Positions 1 to 11,400 of a DNA stretch of 64,000 nucleotides are shown one piece after another; positions within the stretch are counted from its first letter, which is position 1, and the number at the start of each line of letters is the position of its first letter. Origin of the DNA: Rhea pennata (taxonomy: Eukaryota; Chordata; Aves; Rheiformes; Rheidae); assembly GCF_028389875.1 (NCBI RefSeq), contig NC_084663.1:117017801-117081800 (forward strand), in the 5' to 3' direction. Below the pieces are notes generated by a model. That model was not told the origin of the DNA. It saw only the letters and a list, made by a program, of their open reading frames with translations, and did not search any database. The position numbers and the translations under genes are program-made.

Positions 1-271
1 CAAGACAAAGTGATTGCCTCTGTCAGCTATATCCTTTTTTTTTTTCCCTCCCCTCCACTGCTGAATGACTGCTTCTTTTTGTTTTTAAAACCTATTCACT
101 TGGGAAAATATAGTTTGACCCTGGAACTTATATGCTTCAAGGCCTTCTGGACATTCAACAGCGACATGCTCTAGATTCTGTATACCCATCACAGAAACAA
201 AATCGGTACTAAATGCAAAACATATGTTCTTCCCCACACACACTTCTCTTTTTTTTTTTTTTTTTTAATAG
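1..271 (+). other. IFNAR2 intron, partial
   Basis: AT-rich sequence ending in a polypyrimidine tract and AG at 270-271. No coding feature was seen. Confidence 0.6.
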
Positions 272-444
272 CATTCCTAGGACCACCAGAAGTTAATATA
301 AGTTCCTGTACAAACTGCATGAATATCACTGTAAAGCTGCCAACATCTCACTTGAGAAAAAATGAAAAGCTGCTGTCTTTAATCGATATATACAAAGAGC
401 TCGATTATGAGATAACACTGAAAACACGTGATGGACAGCATAAG
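272..444 (+). CDS. IFNAR2: IFNAR2 exon, start of second fibronectin-III domain
   Basis: Acceptor ends at 271 after a long T tract and the donor is GTAAAG at 445. The exon reads FLGPPEVNI then CMNITVKLP, the linker and first strands of domain 2. It enters in phase 1 and leaves in phase 0. Confidence 0.85.
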
Positions 445-3400
445 GTAAAGAACTTCTGGTTTTATTTGTACTTCAGAGAAGAAAGGAAAACAAAGTATAA
501 AATGGCCCTAGTAGTTAGCAGGCTCACAGAAGCGAATAATACATGAATAGAAAGTACTTAGAAAACAAAGAGAGAGCCAACATAATCTGTCAAGAGCAAA
601 CTTGGGTTCCTTATGCACCAGGGAAGTAGTCTAGAAAAAGAATGCTGTTTGCCCTGTATCTTTACAGAAGTCAAGCAATCTTGATTTTTACTCTTGGTTT
701 GAGTATTGAACAATAGAGTTAGATAGGCAGGATTATTACTTGATACAATCTTTACAGAATTGAGAAATCATCTTAAAATAATAGCAGATAATTCAGTAAG
801 GAACAATGCAAGGCAGAACGCTTAAGAATAGTGAGCTACGCAGTGAGTAGAGTGGAAACAACTAAATAGGCAGCAGTTTTGCCAGAAAGGATGAGCACAT
901 TCTGCAATGTTACAAGCTAGACGTGAGTCAAATGTTGCCAAAAAATGGAGACCACGTCATAGTGGATGTGGAAAGATACCATAGAGAACCTACAGGAAGT
1001 CTTTTCTTCACATTCTTAGTGCTTGTAAAGCTCACCTGCAACACTGTGTCCATTCCAAGGTTCAAAAAAGGCACAGACTGATTGTGTGGGATCCTAAAAG
1101 GAACAGTGAGGACTTGGGGGGAGGGGGAGATCCTGAACCATGGCTCACCAGGAAATACTGGAAGTATAGGGAGCTGCTTAGTGTAAACAAGCAAAGCATG
1201 TTGAGAGGCCCAAGTCTCTTGATGTAAACATTGACTGCAAAGAAAGAAGAAATAAACCTGACTGACTAAACCTTCACTCTGGGACAAAACCCAGCAAACT
1301 GAAATTGCAGCAGTGAAGGTTTTAAGTTAAGCATCAAGAGAGATTAATACTGGCACTGGCAAAGCACTGGAATAAAATGCCTAACCAGAGGGCAGACTGC
1401 CTGTACTGGCAATTTTGAACAGCAGGTCAGACAGATTAGTACTTTAATCACTCTAGCTCGTTTTGCTATGAGTTACAGAGCTTGTCACACAGCTTGCCTA
1501 ATATAGAGTTTTTCCCCTGGTTTTTGAATTGGAATATCATTGGCAGTTTCATACGTGTAGAATCTGTGTAAGACTGCTTCAAGGAGGCATATGATGACCA
1601 ACATCTGGAGACGGAAGGAAATTCTGCTCTTTTTTAATCTTTGATTATATGATGTTTCACAAATAGGCATATGGTGGGCATCTTAACATCAGCTAAAACT
1701 AGAGATGAAACTCTTGGCTAGGTAAACCTTCCTATGAAATGTCAGTTTTTGCAGTTTCACATGTTAACAACAATTTGATGCTGAAACATTTAAAAATTTC
1801 CCTATACTCTCCATTAGTTTCATCTCCCCCCAGCAATATTGCGTTAGAGCAAGCCTTTCTGTCAGTCAGCCTGTGCACTGAGTACTTTTCAGCAGTATCT
1901 AATTGCTAAAATAGGAAAGATTTAATATTGTCTTCTGTAGTGTGAGAATTATTAACCCAGCCCACTTAGTTAAGCTTATGAGCTGAGATGTAATACATGA
2001 TAAAAAACAATTAAAATACTAAAAGTAGTTCCTTTCCAAGGTTTTGAATCAAGTGCCTAATAATCAGTGAAGATGAATATGTTTGAAGAGTGTAAGAAAA
2101 CTAGCAATTTCATGGTACTTCTAAATTTTAAAATGTTACTGCATATCTCCATGAAGCAAACGCCCTCCAGATCCTGCAACTGCTTGATGAAATGAATGTT
2201 TGCGTGAATACTTCAAGGCTAGAAAAATATGAAAAAGCATTCCCCTCTTTGGGAATGCTTTGGTTTGCTGAATCCAGGGCAAAACTACTGGAAATCCTTA
2301 TAGATTTTCTTTCTTGCAAACAAAACTGTTCCATTTCAAAGAGCTAATACCCTCAAGTGAAATTTGATTTGTAAGAAGTTTCATTAAGTCAGTGCTAACT
2401 ACTGCATTATTTCACTGAAATAGCTGTAATGTCTTATCAAGGATTGGGGATCTCTCTTAGGCAAATAGCTGACTTTAAAACATTGTCTTTCATGGCAGAG
2501 GCCACGTGAAAAAACGACTTCAGAAATTTTTAGTACGATCATTGAAGATTTGTATCCAAATAGAAATTATTGTGTGTCCGTTATGGTCTCTGCATCTCTA
2601 AATAAACTTTCCATCTCGTCACCCTGGAAATGTGTAACTGCAGGCTCTGTAACTCAACAAGGTAATTGTTCTATGATCCAGAATGGATTGTATGACTTGA
2701 TTTTGTGCAAGCGTTTTGTTTTTATGTAGCAAGATATACAAGTCAATTAATTCTGAAAATAGTAAGAGAGAAAATATTTTCCAAGTGAAAAGCATCTGGG
2801 GGATTTGTAAGTAAAATATGAAAACCCTTCCATTGGGGGCTATGCATCTATTGTTAATTCTGCTAAGTGTATGTATCTACACTGACTGCATAAATCGTTA
2901 TCAAAGATGATATATTTATTTATTTTAATTCTTGAATCTAACCTTGAATTTCATCTTGTTTTCATCTTGTTTCATCTTGGTTTGGATCAGGACCTCTAGA
3001 TATCCTTTCTAACCAAAATTATTCTGCAATTCTAAATAGCTACGCTGAATGTATAATATGAAATGTGATCATTAGAAACTTCATTCATGATTTTTTTCAT
3101 CTTGCAGATTATAGTATAGCTACAATCACAGGTGCTGTATGTTTTTCATTGATGGTCGTTGTTGTCGTCATCAGCTGTATGTATGCAGGAGGTTTTTTTC
3201 TTCAAAAAAAATCACTTCCACATACCTTGGTATGTATTAATGTTCATATTTAAAAGTTAAACAAGTGCATATAATAACAAATTTGGAGTTAACCGCTTTC
3301 AAAGATAATCTGTGGATTACTGAATCTTGTGTATTATGCAGTGTAAATATTTGATCTTTTTCAAAAACATTTTTGCTACTTCTGGAATAAGTTAGTGTGT

Positions 3401-6400
3401 AAGTTGTAGTGACAGGGAGACTCCCCAGCCTAACTTTAAAAGAACTCTTTACAGCAGCCAAATGCAGGCTAGACCCCACAGCAGAGTATCCAACATGGAA
3501 TAACTGACCCCTTCTTTGAAAATTAGCTTATATGTCAATCCTTGCCACAGAGGACAGATGTCTTCCACTATCTGAGCCAGAGCAATAATTCCAAATCAAA
3601 ACCATTCCAGTTCTTGGGTGAAGTACATAGGGAGAAAACCTAATCACTAACAGCGTTGCTAAAGGTACTCTGAAAACTTGATGTTGGCCGCTCCTTAGCA
3701 AAGTGGTTTCTGGTTCATTTTGCCCAGCATAGCTTTACTTCATCTTGCAGCATTGTGCTCCGCTCTAGGAACAAATCTGGTCCCCGCCATGACTGAATAA
3801 AACTTTCCATTTATTACACCAAGAACCAGATCATTCCCTGAAGATCTGAGGATAGTTTAACTAGTCCCCTGAGTGCTGGAGTTATAGAAAGGCATTTAAG
3901 AGTTCCTGTAACTGAAAGCAAATATTTTAAATTTGCCTCAAGGTTTTTTCTTCACCACATTTCCTTAGGACACTATGCTAAAAAGACAAAGTACCTTTAA
4001 GTCCCAGTCTGTTTGAGCAACTAATCCTGTAGAGAAGCATAAATATGGCCTAGAACTGAGATGTTTGGCCTGTGAGGCTCATGAATTTGCAAAAGATGGT
4101 TCAGTAACTTAAGCAGATCTGGAGAAACAAAGAGCCAGTATAAGTGGTCTAAGGTATTTCTTCTGGAGCTATGCTTCTTGCTTATTGTCCACAAAAGGAG
4201 ACAAGGAGAGCATCTGAAAAGTACTAAAATAACAGTTCAGTAGCCTGGTAAGAAAGCAAGATTTGGATGATGTTTGCAAAGAAGTTGTTGGAAATGGTCC
4301 CACATGCAGCATGTAAGAACTTACTCTCAGTTCACATTGACAAGGAGACAAAGGACAGATCATCAAAGACTCCTGTAGAGATGAGATTTTGCTTTGAGGA
4401 AGCAATCTTCAAACACTTTCTCAGGAAGCCTGTCTACTTTGTAAACATCAGCAGTAGCTTTTGAGTCAAAGGAACCATCCTCTTTAGTGAAAACAGATAT
4501 ACCTAGGAGGTCCCCAACTTGTTAAGCTTCACATGTACCTCATGTTATAGATTGGGGTACAGTTATCTGCAGATATTTTTCTGGCAGGCAAGTTATCGTA
4601 TTTGTTACTTCAAGAAACGTTACGCAGTGGAGTTGAGCACCACTCCTCTGTGTGGCCTAATGGCCAGCTTCCTTCTCCAGGCTCAGTTATAATTTCTTAC
4701 TGTATTTTATTGTGAACAGGAGGTAATGGAAAACTTTAACAGGAAAAAAAAAAAGGAAATTTATATGCAAATTATCTCTACAGGAATATAGAGGTAATGT
4801 AGTTTCTCAGGATTGTGATCAGGCTGTCATAATATACTTGAATATTGAAGCTGGGTAAAAACAAAAGACAGAAGAAAAGAAACAATCTAGCTTTGGAAGA
4901 ACAGTTACTTGTGGGGGGGTCACATACACAAGGTGAGCAGTGGCATTTGGAAGGTACCTTCAGATTTAGAATACGTTCTAATTGCTGTACTATTTGGTCA
5001 GGTGTAGTGATTGGCTAAAGTGCATGATTAGGGAAGAACAGTTAAGTTAATGAAGAAAGGAAGATAATGGTAACAAATCTCTTTTTTTTTCTGGTATTTT
5101 GAATAAAATAATTTGTTCTGTGAGTGTGTCATGTTTTAACACTTGAAGAAGTCATTATTTACTGAAGTTAATTTCCAATTAATTTCAGGCAAGAATATGA
5201 TGCCTGGGGTCTCATTTCTATCCACTTCTTGGCTTTCTTCTTCTTTCTCTATAGTCTGTGATTTCTCTCGCATTTTGTTCTTTGAGTTTTTTTGTTTCCT
5301 TGTTTTTTACATAAGCCTTTACCATTTTCTACAAACACAGCTAGAGCAGATTGGTGTCAACTTTTTCTAAGACTTTTTTTTCCCCCCTCTGTTCTTAAAT
5401 TTACCTTGCTATCCCTAAGAGTGCTCAGTGTGACTCTGCCAAGTTGCTTCTAAGGTTAATCTTTAATTTTCAGCATTATTTTTGTCCAGTGCTTCAGCTG
5501 TCAGTAATCATCAGACAAGTGGCCAGTAAAACAAAGAAAATGGGTTTTAGGATGTTACCCAGGTCATTGCTTCAAATGGTAACTTTCTAATGGACATTGA
5601 AATCTTTACTCATGTAAGGCTCCTCTTCTTTGGCATGGTAATTATAAGAGGTAGTAGAGAATTGCAAGATTCACCTCAAGTCCAAGATGTATTTATGAAA
5701 TGAGCTTTTAGTCTCAGGTATCTCAAAAGTGAGAATTAAAACACTTTGTGTCTGATGCTGCTTGGTACTAGCAGTCACTTCTGTGTGCGTGCGCCTTGAT
5801 TTATAGTGCAGGGTTTTATGTTTACAGGAATAGAGAAGACAGAATAACTCTAGATGCTTTGAGCTTTGCAGAAAAGGCCAAAAACATGGTACAGAGAACC
5901 ATTTGTTTGATAACCTCACGTTTATAGGTACTTTTTCATAGTTTGATGTGCATGTAAATTTGTTTCTTTTTTTAATTCGCCTTGTTCTTTTAGGTATTCA
6001 CCAATACATTTGCCTATTCACCCTTTACATTTGAATCTGAAGAAATAACCTTTGTAGAGGTAACTTTTAAAGAGGTTAAAAAAAAGGCAAAGGAACATAG
6101 TGGCTATGGCAGTGATGAAGATGACGACGATGACAGTGGAAGCGATACCGGGAGTAATCATGACTATGCAAGGCGTGATATCTTCAGTCGAGCGCCTTTT
6201 TCCTCTGACACGTCAAATGCATTTCTGCAGTGCTCTACGGACAGTACTTGTGAAGACAGCAGCAGTCAGGCAAGTCAAAATCTAGACACTGACCTAGAAG
6301 ATTTCAAAGAGGAAGAAATGAACATTGAAGAAGGTAAAGGTGCAAGTACAGAGTTACTAAATCCTTTCTCTGAGGTAAATTGTACCTCTTCTGGATCAAG

Positions 6401-6677
6401 GAATAGTGCTTGCTTTACCATAAACTTAAAAACTGTGCTGCTGGGAACCTCTGAAGAGAACATAGATAGTTCTACTGCTCTCCTCTCTTCCGAGAAAGAT
6501 AAAGTTGACTGGCAAGATTCCGATGCTTTTGAATCAAAACTCCTTGATGACACAGGAACCATGCAGAAACCACTCTGTCATAACATCTCTCGTGAATGGC
6601 AACATTCTTCTGGTTCTGATGAAAGTGATTCGTCAGACTCAGATACGGACCAAAAAACTGAATACATAAGAAGATGA
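272..6677 (+). CDS. IFNAR2: Interferon alpha/beta receptor subunit 2, 3' part of gene (last four coding exons)
   Basis: Type I interferon receptor chain that binds ligand with high affinity and carries JAK1 and STAT2; single-pass plasma membrane protein. Coding exons seen at 272-444, 2499-2661, 3108-3229 and 5994-6677, all with AG/GT borders and matching phases (entry phase 1, then 0, 1, 0). They give about 379 codons. The first two encode the membrane-proximal fibronectin-III domain: a GPPEV start, then PNRNYCVSV, the conserved class II receptor cysteine strand. The third encodes the transmembrane helix and a basic juxtamembrane QKKSLPH. The last is an acidic, serine-rich cytoplasmic tail ending in TGA. 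The 5' exons lie before the window. Identity rests on domain order, the PNxNYCVSV-type strand and the position just upstream of IL10RB and IFNAR1, as in other amniotes. Boundaries are inferred without transcripts. Confidence 0.88.
445..2498 (+). other. IFNAR2 intron
   Basis: No gene or recognisable transposon was seen. It holds one short hairpin at 2234-2261 with 11-base arms. Confidence 0.6.
2499..2661 (+). CDS. IFNAR2: IFNAR2 exon, end of second fibronectin-III domain
   Basis: Acceptor CAG at 2496-2498, donor GTAATT at 2662. Encodes DLYPNRNYCVSVMVS and a closing SSPWKCVTAG, the paired cysteines typical of class II cytokine receptor domain 2. An acceptor two bases later would break the phase. 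Confidence 0.85.
2662..3107 (+). other. IFNAR2 intron
   Basis: Short intron between the domain 2 and transmembrane exons. It is AT-rich and includes a small direct repeat of TTTCATCTTG near 2950-2980. Nothing else was recognised. Confidence 0.6.
3108..3229 (+). CDS. IFNAR2: IFNAR2 exon, transmembrane segment
   Basis: Acceptor TTGCAG ends at 3107, donor GTATGT at 3230. Encodes a hydrophobic run rich in valine (VCFSLMVVVVVISCMY) and then QKKSLPHTL at the cytoplasmic face, where the JAK1-binding region begins. Phase 1 in, phase 0 out. Confidence 0.85.
3230..5993 (+). other. IFNAR2 intron before the tail exon
   Basis: GT at 3230, AG at 5992-5993. I see no coding exon, RNA gene or clear transposon here; the short open frames lack splice context and homology. 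Confidence 0.6.
5994..6677 (+). CDS. IFNAR2: IFNAR2 last coding exon, cytoplasmic tail
   Basis: Acceptor TTTTAG ends at 5993; open for 227 codons to TGA at 6675-6677. The tail has an acidic run of D, E and S at about 6106-6155 and a second S/D-rich stretch close to the C terminus (ending KTEYIRR). Acidic serine-rich tails with scattered tyrosines are normal for IFNAR2. Tyrosines for STAT docking are visible at SGYGS and HDYAR. Confidence 0.87.
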   Translation, partial: VFTNTFAYSPFTFESEEITFVEVTFKEVKKKAKEHSGYGSDEDDDDDSGSDTGSNHDYARRDIFSRAPFSSDTSNAFLQCSTDSTCEDSSSQASQNLDTDLEDFKEEEMNIEEGKGASTELLNPFSEVNCTSSGSRNSACFTINLKTVLLGTSEENIDSSTALLSSEKDKVDWQDSDAFESKLLDDTGTMQKPLCHNISREWQHSSGSDESDSSDSDTDQKTEYIRR

Positions 6678-8064
6678 ATAAGTGAGAACCACTATTTTAT
6701 AGCATACAAATATATATTGTCCTCTCTGTCTGTTTCTAGACTGAATACAGATTTGATCTTTCTCTTTCTTTTTTTTTTTTTTTTAACATTCTTGAAAGTA
6801 TATGTCTGTATATTGAAAATAAGTGAAACTCACTTTTAACAAATATTACTGTGGTATCTTCAGGTATGGTCCAGGTTGTATAATCTGGAGAGAAACCCAG
6901 ATGACTGTTCAGATGCAGAGATGTGGCAGAGATACAGAGCAGTTATTGTATTTTGCGTTTGATAGTGCTTACGAGGAGTTTATAGTATAGGAAGAGGTGA
7001 GTGGCTGGTCTCTTAACCAGACCTTCTGACTATCTGTGTTAGAAAGAACAGTAATATAGAAGGAATCTCTGCTGTTAATTCTTAGCTTTTTTTTTTTTGG
7101 GGGGGGGGGTGAAATCTGTTTTGCCAGATGGACTGTAGACATCAAGGTATGTATTGACTGTATTCAAGTCAACAAAGTGATTTCTGCATGAGTGTGTGCA
7201 GAGAAAGCTGATCTGAAATCGCAGAGAGGAAGGTAAAAATACTCAGATGCTTACAAAAAGATTGTCCTGAATAGGAATCAAGGCATTATATAAACCTTTT
7301 TTTAAAGTTTTTATAATTTTGTACAGTTAATGTATACTACATTTTTTAATGACATAAAGGTATTTTAAGAAACAGTTACTGCAGTGTAAAGTTATTCTAT
7401 AACACTTGTGCTTTGTGAAAATTCATAGACAAAGGTATGAAAAACCTGTAGCCTATGTGATGTGAATTTTCCTTTGACTTTGGCTTCTGCATACCTTGGA
7501 AAAGCTACCAGAGTTAGCCTACTGAGAAGTTATTCCTTACGGTAAGGCTTTTAGATGACAGGTAGCCAAGAAACCGGCTCTTTGCACCCTCTGAAGCTCT
7601 GCTTAGATGTTACTTTCCTGCCCACGGGTTGTTTCTGGCTGACACGGCTGGCAGTCATCGTTTCATCTGGATAGCCGAGAGTGATTTCTATCTATTGTAC
7701 TACTTCTAAGAACTAAATAGATGCAAGTACCTGACACCTTGGATCGTTACAAAGTAAACGTTTGCAGATTTGCACGTCAGCTATAGAGTTAGTGGATGAA
7801 AACTTCGCTCTTGGGGACCCTGTGATGGTGTGCTGCCTCTGGAGCAGTAAGTCTGCGCGAGCCTCTGCGCAATGGTGCGGGAGCCAGTGGAGGTGCTCGT
7901 AGGCGAGTGAGCGGCGCCAAGCTCACCCCAGGGGAAGCAGGAATTACCTCGGAGCCTCGTTCAATAACTAGGAAGGGGTAAATGGGCCAGAAACAAATGC
8001 ATTAAGCCTGGAAAAAAAAAAAAAATGGGTGTTTAAGTAACAGTTTGAGAACGGTTAGCGGGTG
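6678..8064 (+). other. IFNAR2 3' UTR and short intergenic gap
   Basis: Sequence between the IFNAR2 stop and the IL10RB promoter. Reading it by eye I found no AATAAA or ATTAAA; variants TATAAA (7289-7294) and CATAAA (7353-7358) are present, and the first AATAAA is at 8065-8070. It contains a T run followed by 11 G at 7099-7109. Confidence 0.55.
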
Positions 8065-8213
8065 AATAAAAGATTTTTGATGAGGGATGCAGAACACCGC
8101 GGCAGAAGTGGCCCCCGCGTTCCAGCCGCTGCCGGCTGCGCCCCGGACCGGGGCCTCGCGGCCTTGCCTCGGGCCCGGCCCCGCGGGCTGGCCGTGGGAG
8201 CGGCGCTCGGAGG

Positions 8214-8258
8214 CGGGCGGCGGCGGCGGAGGAGGAGGAGGAGGAGGAGGAGGAGGGG
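8214..8258 (+). repeat. GGC then GGA trinucleotide repeat in the IL10RB 5' region
   Basis: A short GGC run passes into about nine to ten GGA units ending in GGGG. It lies about 90 bases upstream of the IL10RB start codon, probably in the promoter or 5' UTR. Such runs vary in length and can fold into G-quadruplexes. Confidence 0.85.
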
Positions 8259-8348
8259 CGGCCCGGCGGGGCAGCCCGCTCCGCCCCGCAGCCGGCGCCG
8301 CGCCCGGCGCCATGGAGCGGCGGCGGCCGAGGGCGGCGCGGAGCCGCC

Positions 8349-8412
8349 ATGCGCGCCGGGCTGCGGGGCGCCGGGCTGCGGGGCGCCCTCTGCGGCTGCC
8401 TGCTGCTGTGCG
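8349..8412 (+). CDS. IL10RB: IL10RB exon 1, signal peptide
   Basis: ATG at 8349 in CGCCATGC context, followed by [12 protein letters not shown] and the hydrophobic core ALCGCLLLC. Donor GTGAGC at 8413. It leaves in phase 1, the phase typical for the first exon of class II receptors. Confidence 0.88.
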
Positions 8413-11400
8413 GTGAGCGGGAGCCGCGCCGCGCGGGGAGAAGGGGGGCGGAGGCGCGGGAGGCTCCGCGGGGCCGCGCCCGCGCCAGCGGCCCCGCCGC
8501 GCAGGGGCCTTGTCGCGCGGGGAGCCGCCGGCGGGGCAGCGCGCAGCCCTGCCGCGGGGCCTCGGCCGGGGCTGGCGAGCTGCGGTCGGATTTTTTCCCG
8601 CCGGTGAAGGGTACGCGTACCTGCACGGTGCGCTTGGTAGAGCTCTCACCTCCGGAAACATCTCGGGCTTCTCTCTATATGTTTTTTAAGTGGTGCTCGT
8701 TAAACGGAATGAGCAGCAAAGGCATTTTAAATGCCAATAAATCTCAATGCTAAGCCGTGCCGTAACGCAGCATGATAATAAATATTGCATATATAGATAC
8801 AGATTTTTTTTTTTTAATCTTTCAATCCTACACTGAGGTCTGCGTAGAAACACGCTTCACGATCACGTTCCGCAGCTAACCGATCCACACGTCCGTGTCG
8901 TTTCGGTAGCGCTGCTGGAGCACCTGCTCGCAAAAAATGCTGTTTTGACAATCTCAAAGTTCACGTACGCGCCCTGATAGTCGCTCAGTCTTAGGCAATA
9001 GCAAGTCATTCCTAATAAACGATGCTGTTATAAAGAGAGCGCTTACTGGAAATGATCGGCGTTAGCTGTTTTTTTTTTTTTTTTTTTTTCCATTGCGTAA
9101 GCTCAGGATGAATGACAGGCATTGAGGATTTAACTTAATTGCTAGATTGTACTCAGCCCATATTAAATTCTGTAAAAATTAATACTACTACTAAGGGAGA
9201 GGGTGAAGCAGGAAAGGGAAAGACAACTTTGTTTACGTTTTGGATTACTAAGAAGTCACTGGAGAACACACACACTAAAATGTTTTTTGTTTTTTTGTTT
9301 GTTTTTTGATTGCTTCTATAGCATTTGGAATAGTGCCAAAGCCCCAAAATGCAAGAATTATTTCAGTTAACCTTCATAGCGTTTTACAGTGGGATCCACC
9401 TAGGTTTCACAAAGGAAATCTAACTTACACTGCCCAGTTTAAGAGGTAAGTCTGGAGGAGTGGTACCTTTTCTCTCTCTTTTTTTTTTTTTTATTTATGT
9501 ATTTATTTGTAAGCTGTCTCAGAAATTCTCATTTTACAGCTGCACGTGCTCGTGTTCCCTCCTTTGCAAGAAGGTGGGGAGCTGTATCTTTGCCCTTGAA
9601 AGGCTTCTCTTCTGAGCTAACCATCAGGGCAGAGGCAGCTTGCACGCCTTCTACCTCCAGAGCTGGTTTGTACGTACTTTCCGGGAGCTGGAAGCGCATT
9701 TTAATATTGGCTGTTTTAACTATGCGCATGTTTTTGTCTGTCCAGGAGTTGTTATCTGCCGTTCAGCAGACTTAGTCCTGCTGAGCGTGTTTACATTGCC
9801 TAGCCCTTGGTCAGCACCGGCTCCGGCGTTTTGCCCTGCCTTGGCCACTGCCACCAGGGCCGGCTGCTTGTCTCTGCCCTTAGTAGAAATTTCTGATGAA
9901 CTGCAGCCAGGCGGCTTTTCGGCTGAGTGCCTCTACGCTTAGCACGCGTTTTTCCAAGGTCTGGCGGGTTGCTTTAATTTGGATTTGGCTTTGCCGCTGC
10001 ATCCTTCCAAGTCAATCTTTTCCTGTAGGAAAAGGTTTATATGCGGATGTGATGCAAATTCCCTAGCCCGGAGCTGGAGTCCCTACCTGCTTCGGTGCTT
10101 GGAAAAAAAAAAACGCATACGTTGAGTCAAAGGTCTCACAGTCCTGCAAAAGGTTGAATTCTTTGGGGGAAAACAGGGACAGGAAGTAAAGCTGAGAAGG
10201 AAACACCCGCAGGTGGGTGTCTGCTGAGGAGAAATCTCCAGAGCGCTTCCAGCTGGCACGGGTGCAGGCCGCCGGAGTTGAAAGGAGGTTTTCCTGAGTG
10301 CTGCCAGCAATCACCTATCGACCGCCACATCCCTGGGTAGACATCTGATGCAAAACAAAAAGACCGTTATCCTGTGCCGCGTGCTTCCCAGGCGGCTCTC
10401 GCTCACGTAAGGGGAAGCTAGGGATGGTTTCGAGGAAAGTCAGAATTGCATCTAAATGTCTAATACCTAACGTCTTGTTGAATCAGGTTTTGTAATCACT
10501 ATCAAGAAAAGGGTGTTTATTTTCTGAATCATAATCTTAATCACTAACTTCACAAAACAATATATTTATAGATAAGGGTAAAATGCACAATGTGCATGTG
10601 CATACCACTAATAATGATTCATGTGCATTTGATCTAATCTCTCACATTCGTAAGTCATAGTTGGTTGTGTTAACAAATAGATCTGCTGCTTTTCCAGTTA
10701 ATTGGGAGGAAAGGTATTTCATCATATATAACTTATGCATCAGATACTTTTTTCCTCCCTCGTCTTCCATACAGCAGCAGTCTCCCTAAAAGCACATTTG
10801 AAAACTTGAGCACAAACACGGGACTCACAGAGTGCGATGTCTCTTCCCTGTCTGCATATGGAGACTATATTTTACGCGTCAGAGCGGAGTCAAAAAATGA
10901 ACAGTCAGACTGGGCCATCATCAGATTTAAGCCGATGGATGACAGTAAGGATTTTTCTAATCTTCCACTACAATATTGTTTTCTATAAATGCACCTTTAC
11001 TATTCAGCTCCCTACAAAAATCTGTAACATGCAGATCATTGTAAATATACTTAACGTTGAACTATAAAATTCTAGTTGGAACACTTTTCTGAGTTACTTT
11101 CTTCTTCAATGCTGTGTTAGGCAAAAGGCTTTATATTTCTGTTTTTTATTAAAAAATACAACAGTTGGACATGGAAAGCTCAGGTTTGAGTCAATAAACA
11201 GTCTTCAGTGCACAAGACTGTTGTTCCAGTGAGGCTTTGCAGCGCTGTGTGAGAAGCAGTTTGCACACTGGCACTGCCGTGTGTTAGTAACGGAGGCATT
11301 AGCCGCGTTGCTGTCACCTGAGCCTGGGAGTTGGGGACTGGTCCTTGCCAGTGCACATCCTCGACTTCGTTCATTCTTACTCTGCTTATAGTCTAAAATA

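Larger units (their letters stand above)
8090..8600 (+). promoter_or_regulatory. CpG-island promoter and 5' UTR of IL10RB
   Basis: Strongly GC- and CpG-rich block that starts abruptly after AT-rich DNA and covers the first coding exon. No TATA box is placed, as is usual for island promoters. The exact transcription start cannot be read from the sequence. Long open frames on both strands here are a by-product of GC richness. Confidence 0.7.
8312..9370 (+). other. Predicted upstream ORF overlapping the IL10RB start
   Basis: An ATG at 8312 in near-ideal context (GCGCCATGG) lies 37 bases before the IL10RB ATG and in another frame. Through exon 1 (to 8412) and exon 2 (from 9322) it stays open for 49 codons and stops at TAA 9368-9370. 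If the transcript starts before 8312, most scanning ribosomes would meet it first. This is inference from sequence only. Confidence 0.45.

Noticed and set aside
8002-8753. Long overlapping open frames on both strands in the IL10RB CpG island
   Set aside because: They are proline-, arginine-, alanine- and glycine-rich and arise because GC-rich DNA has few stops. Only the short exon 1 frame has splice and signal-peptide support.
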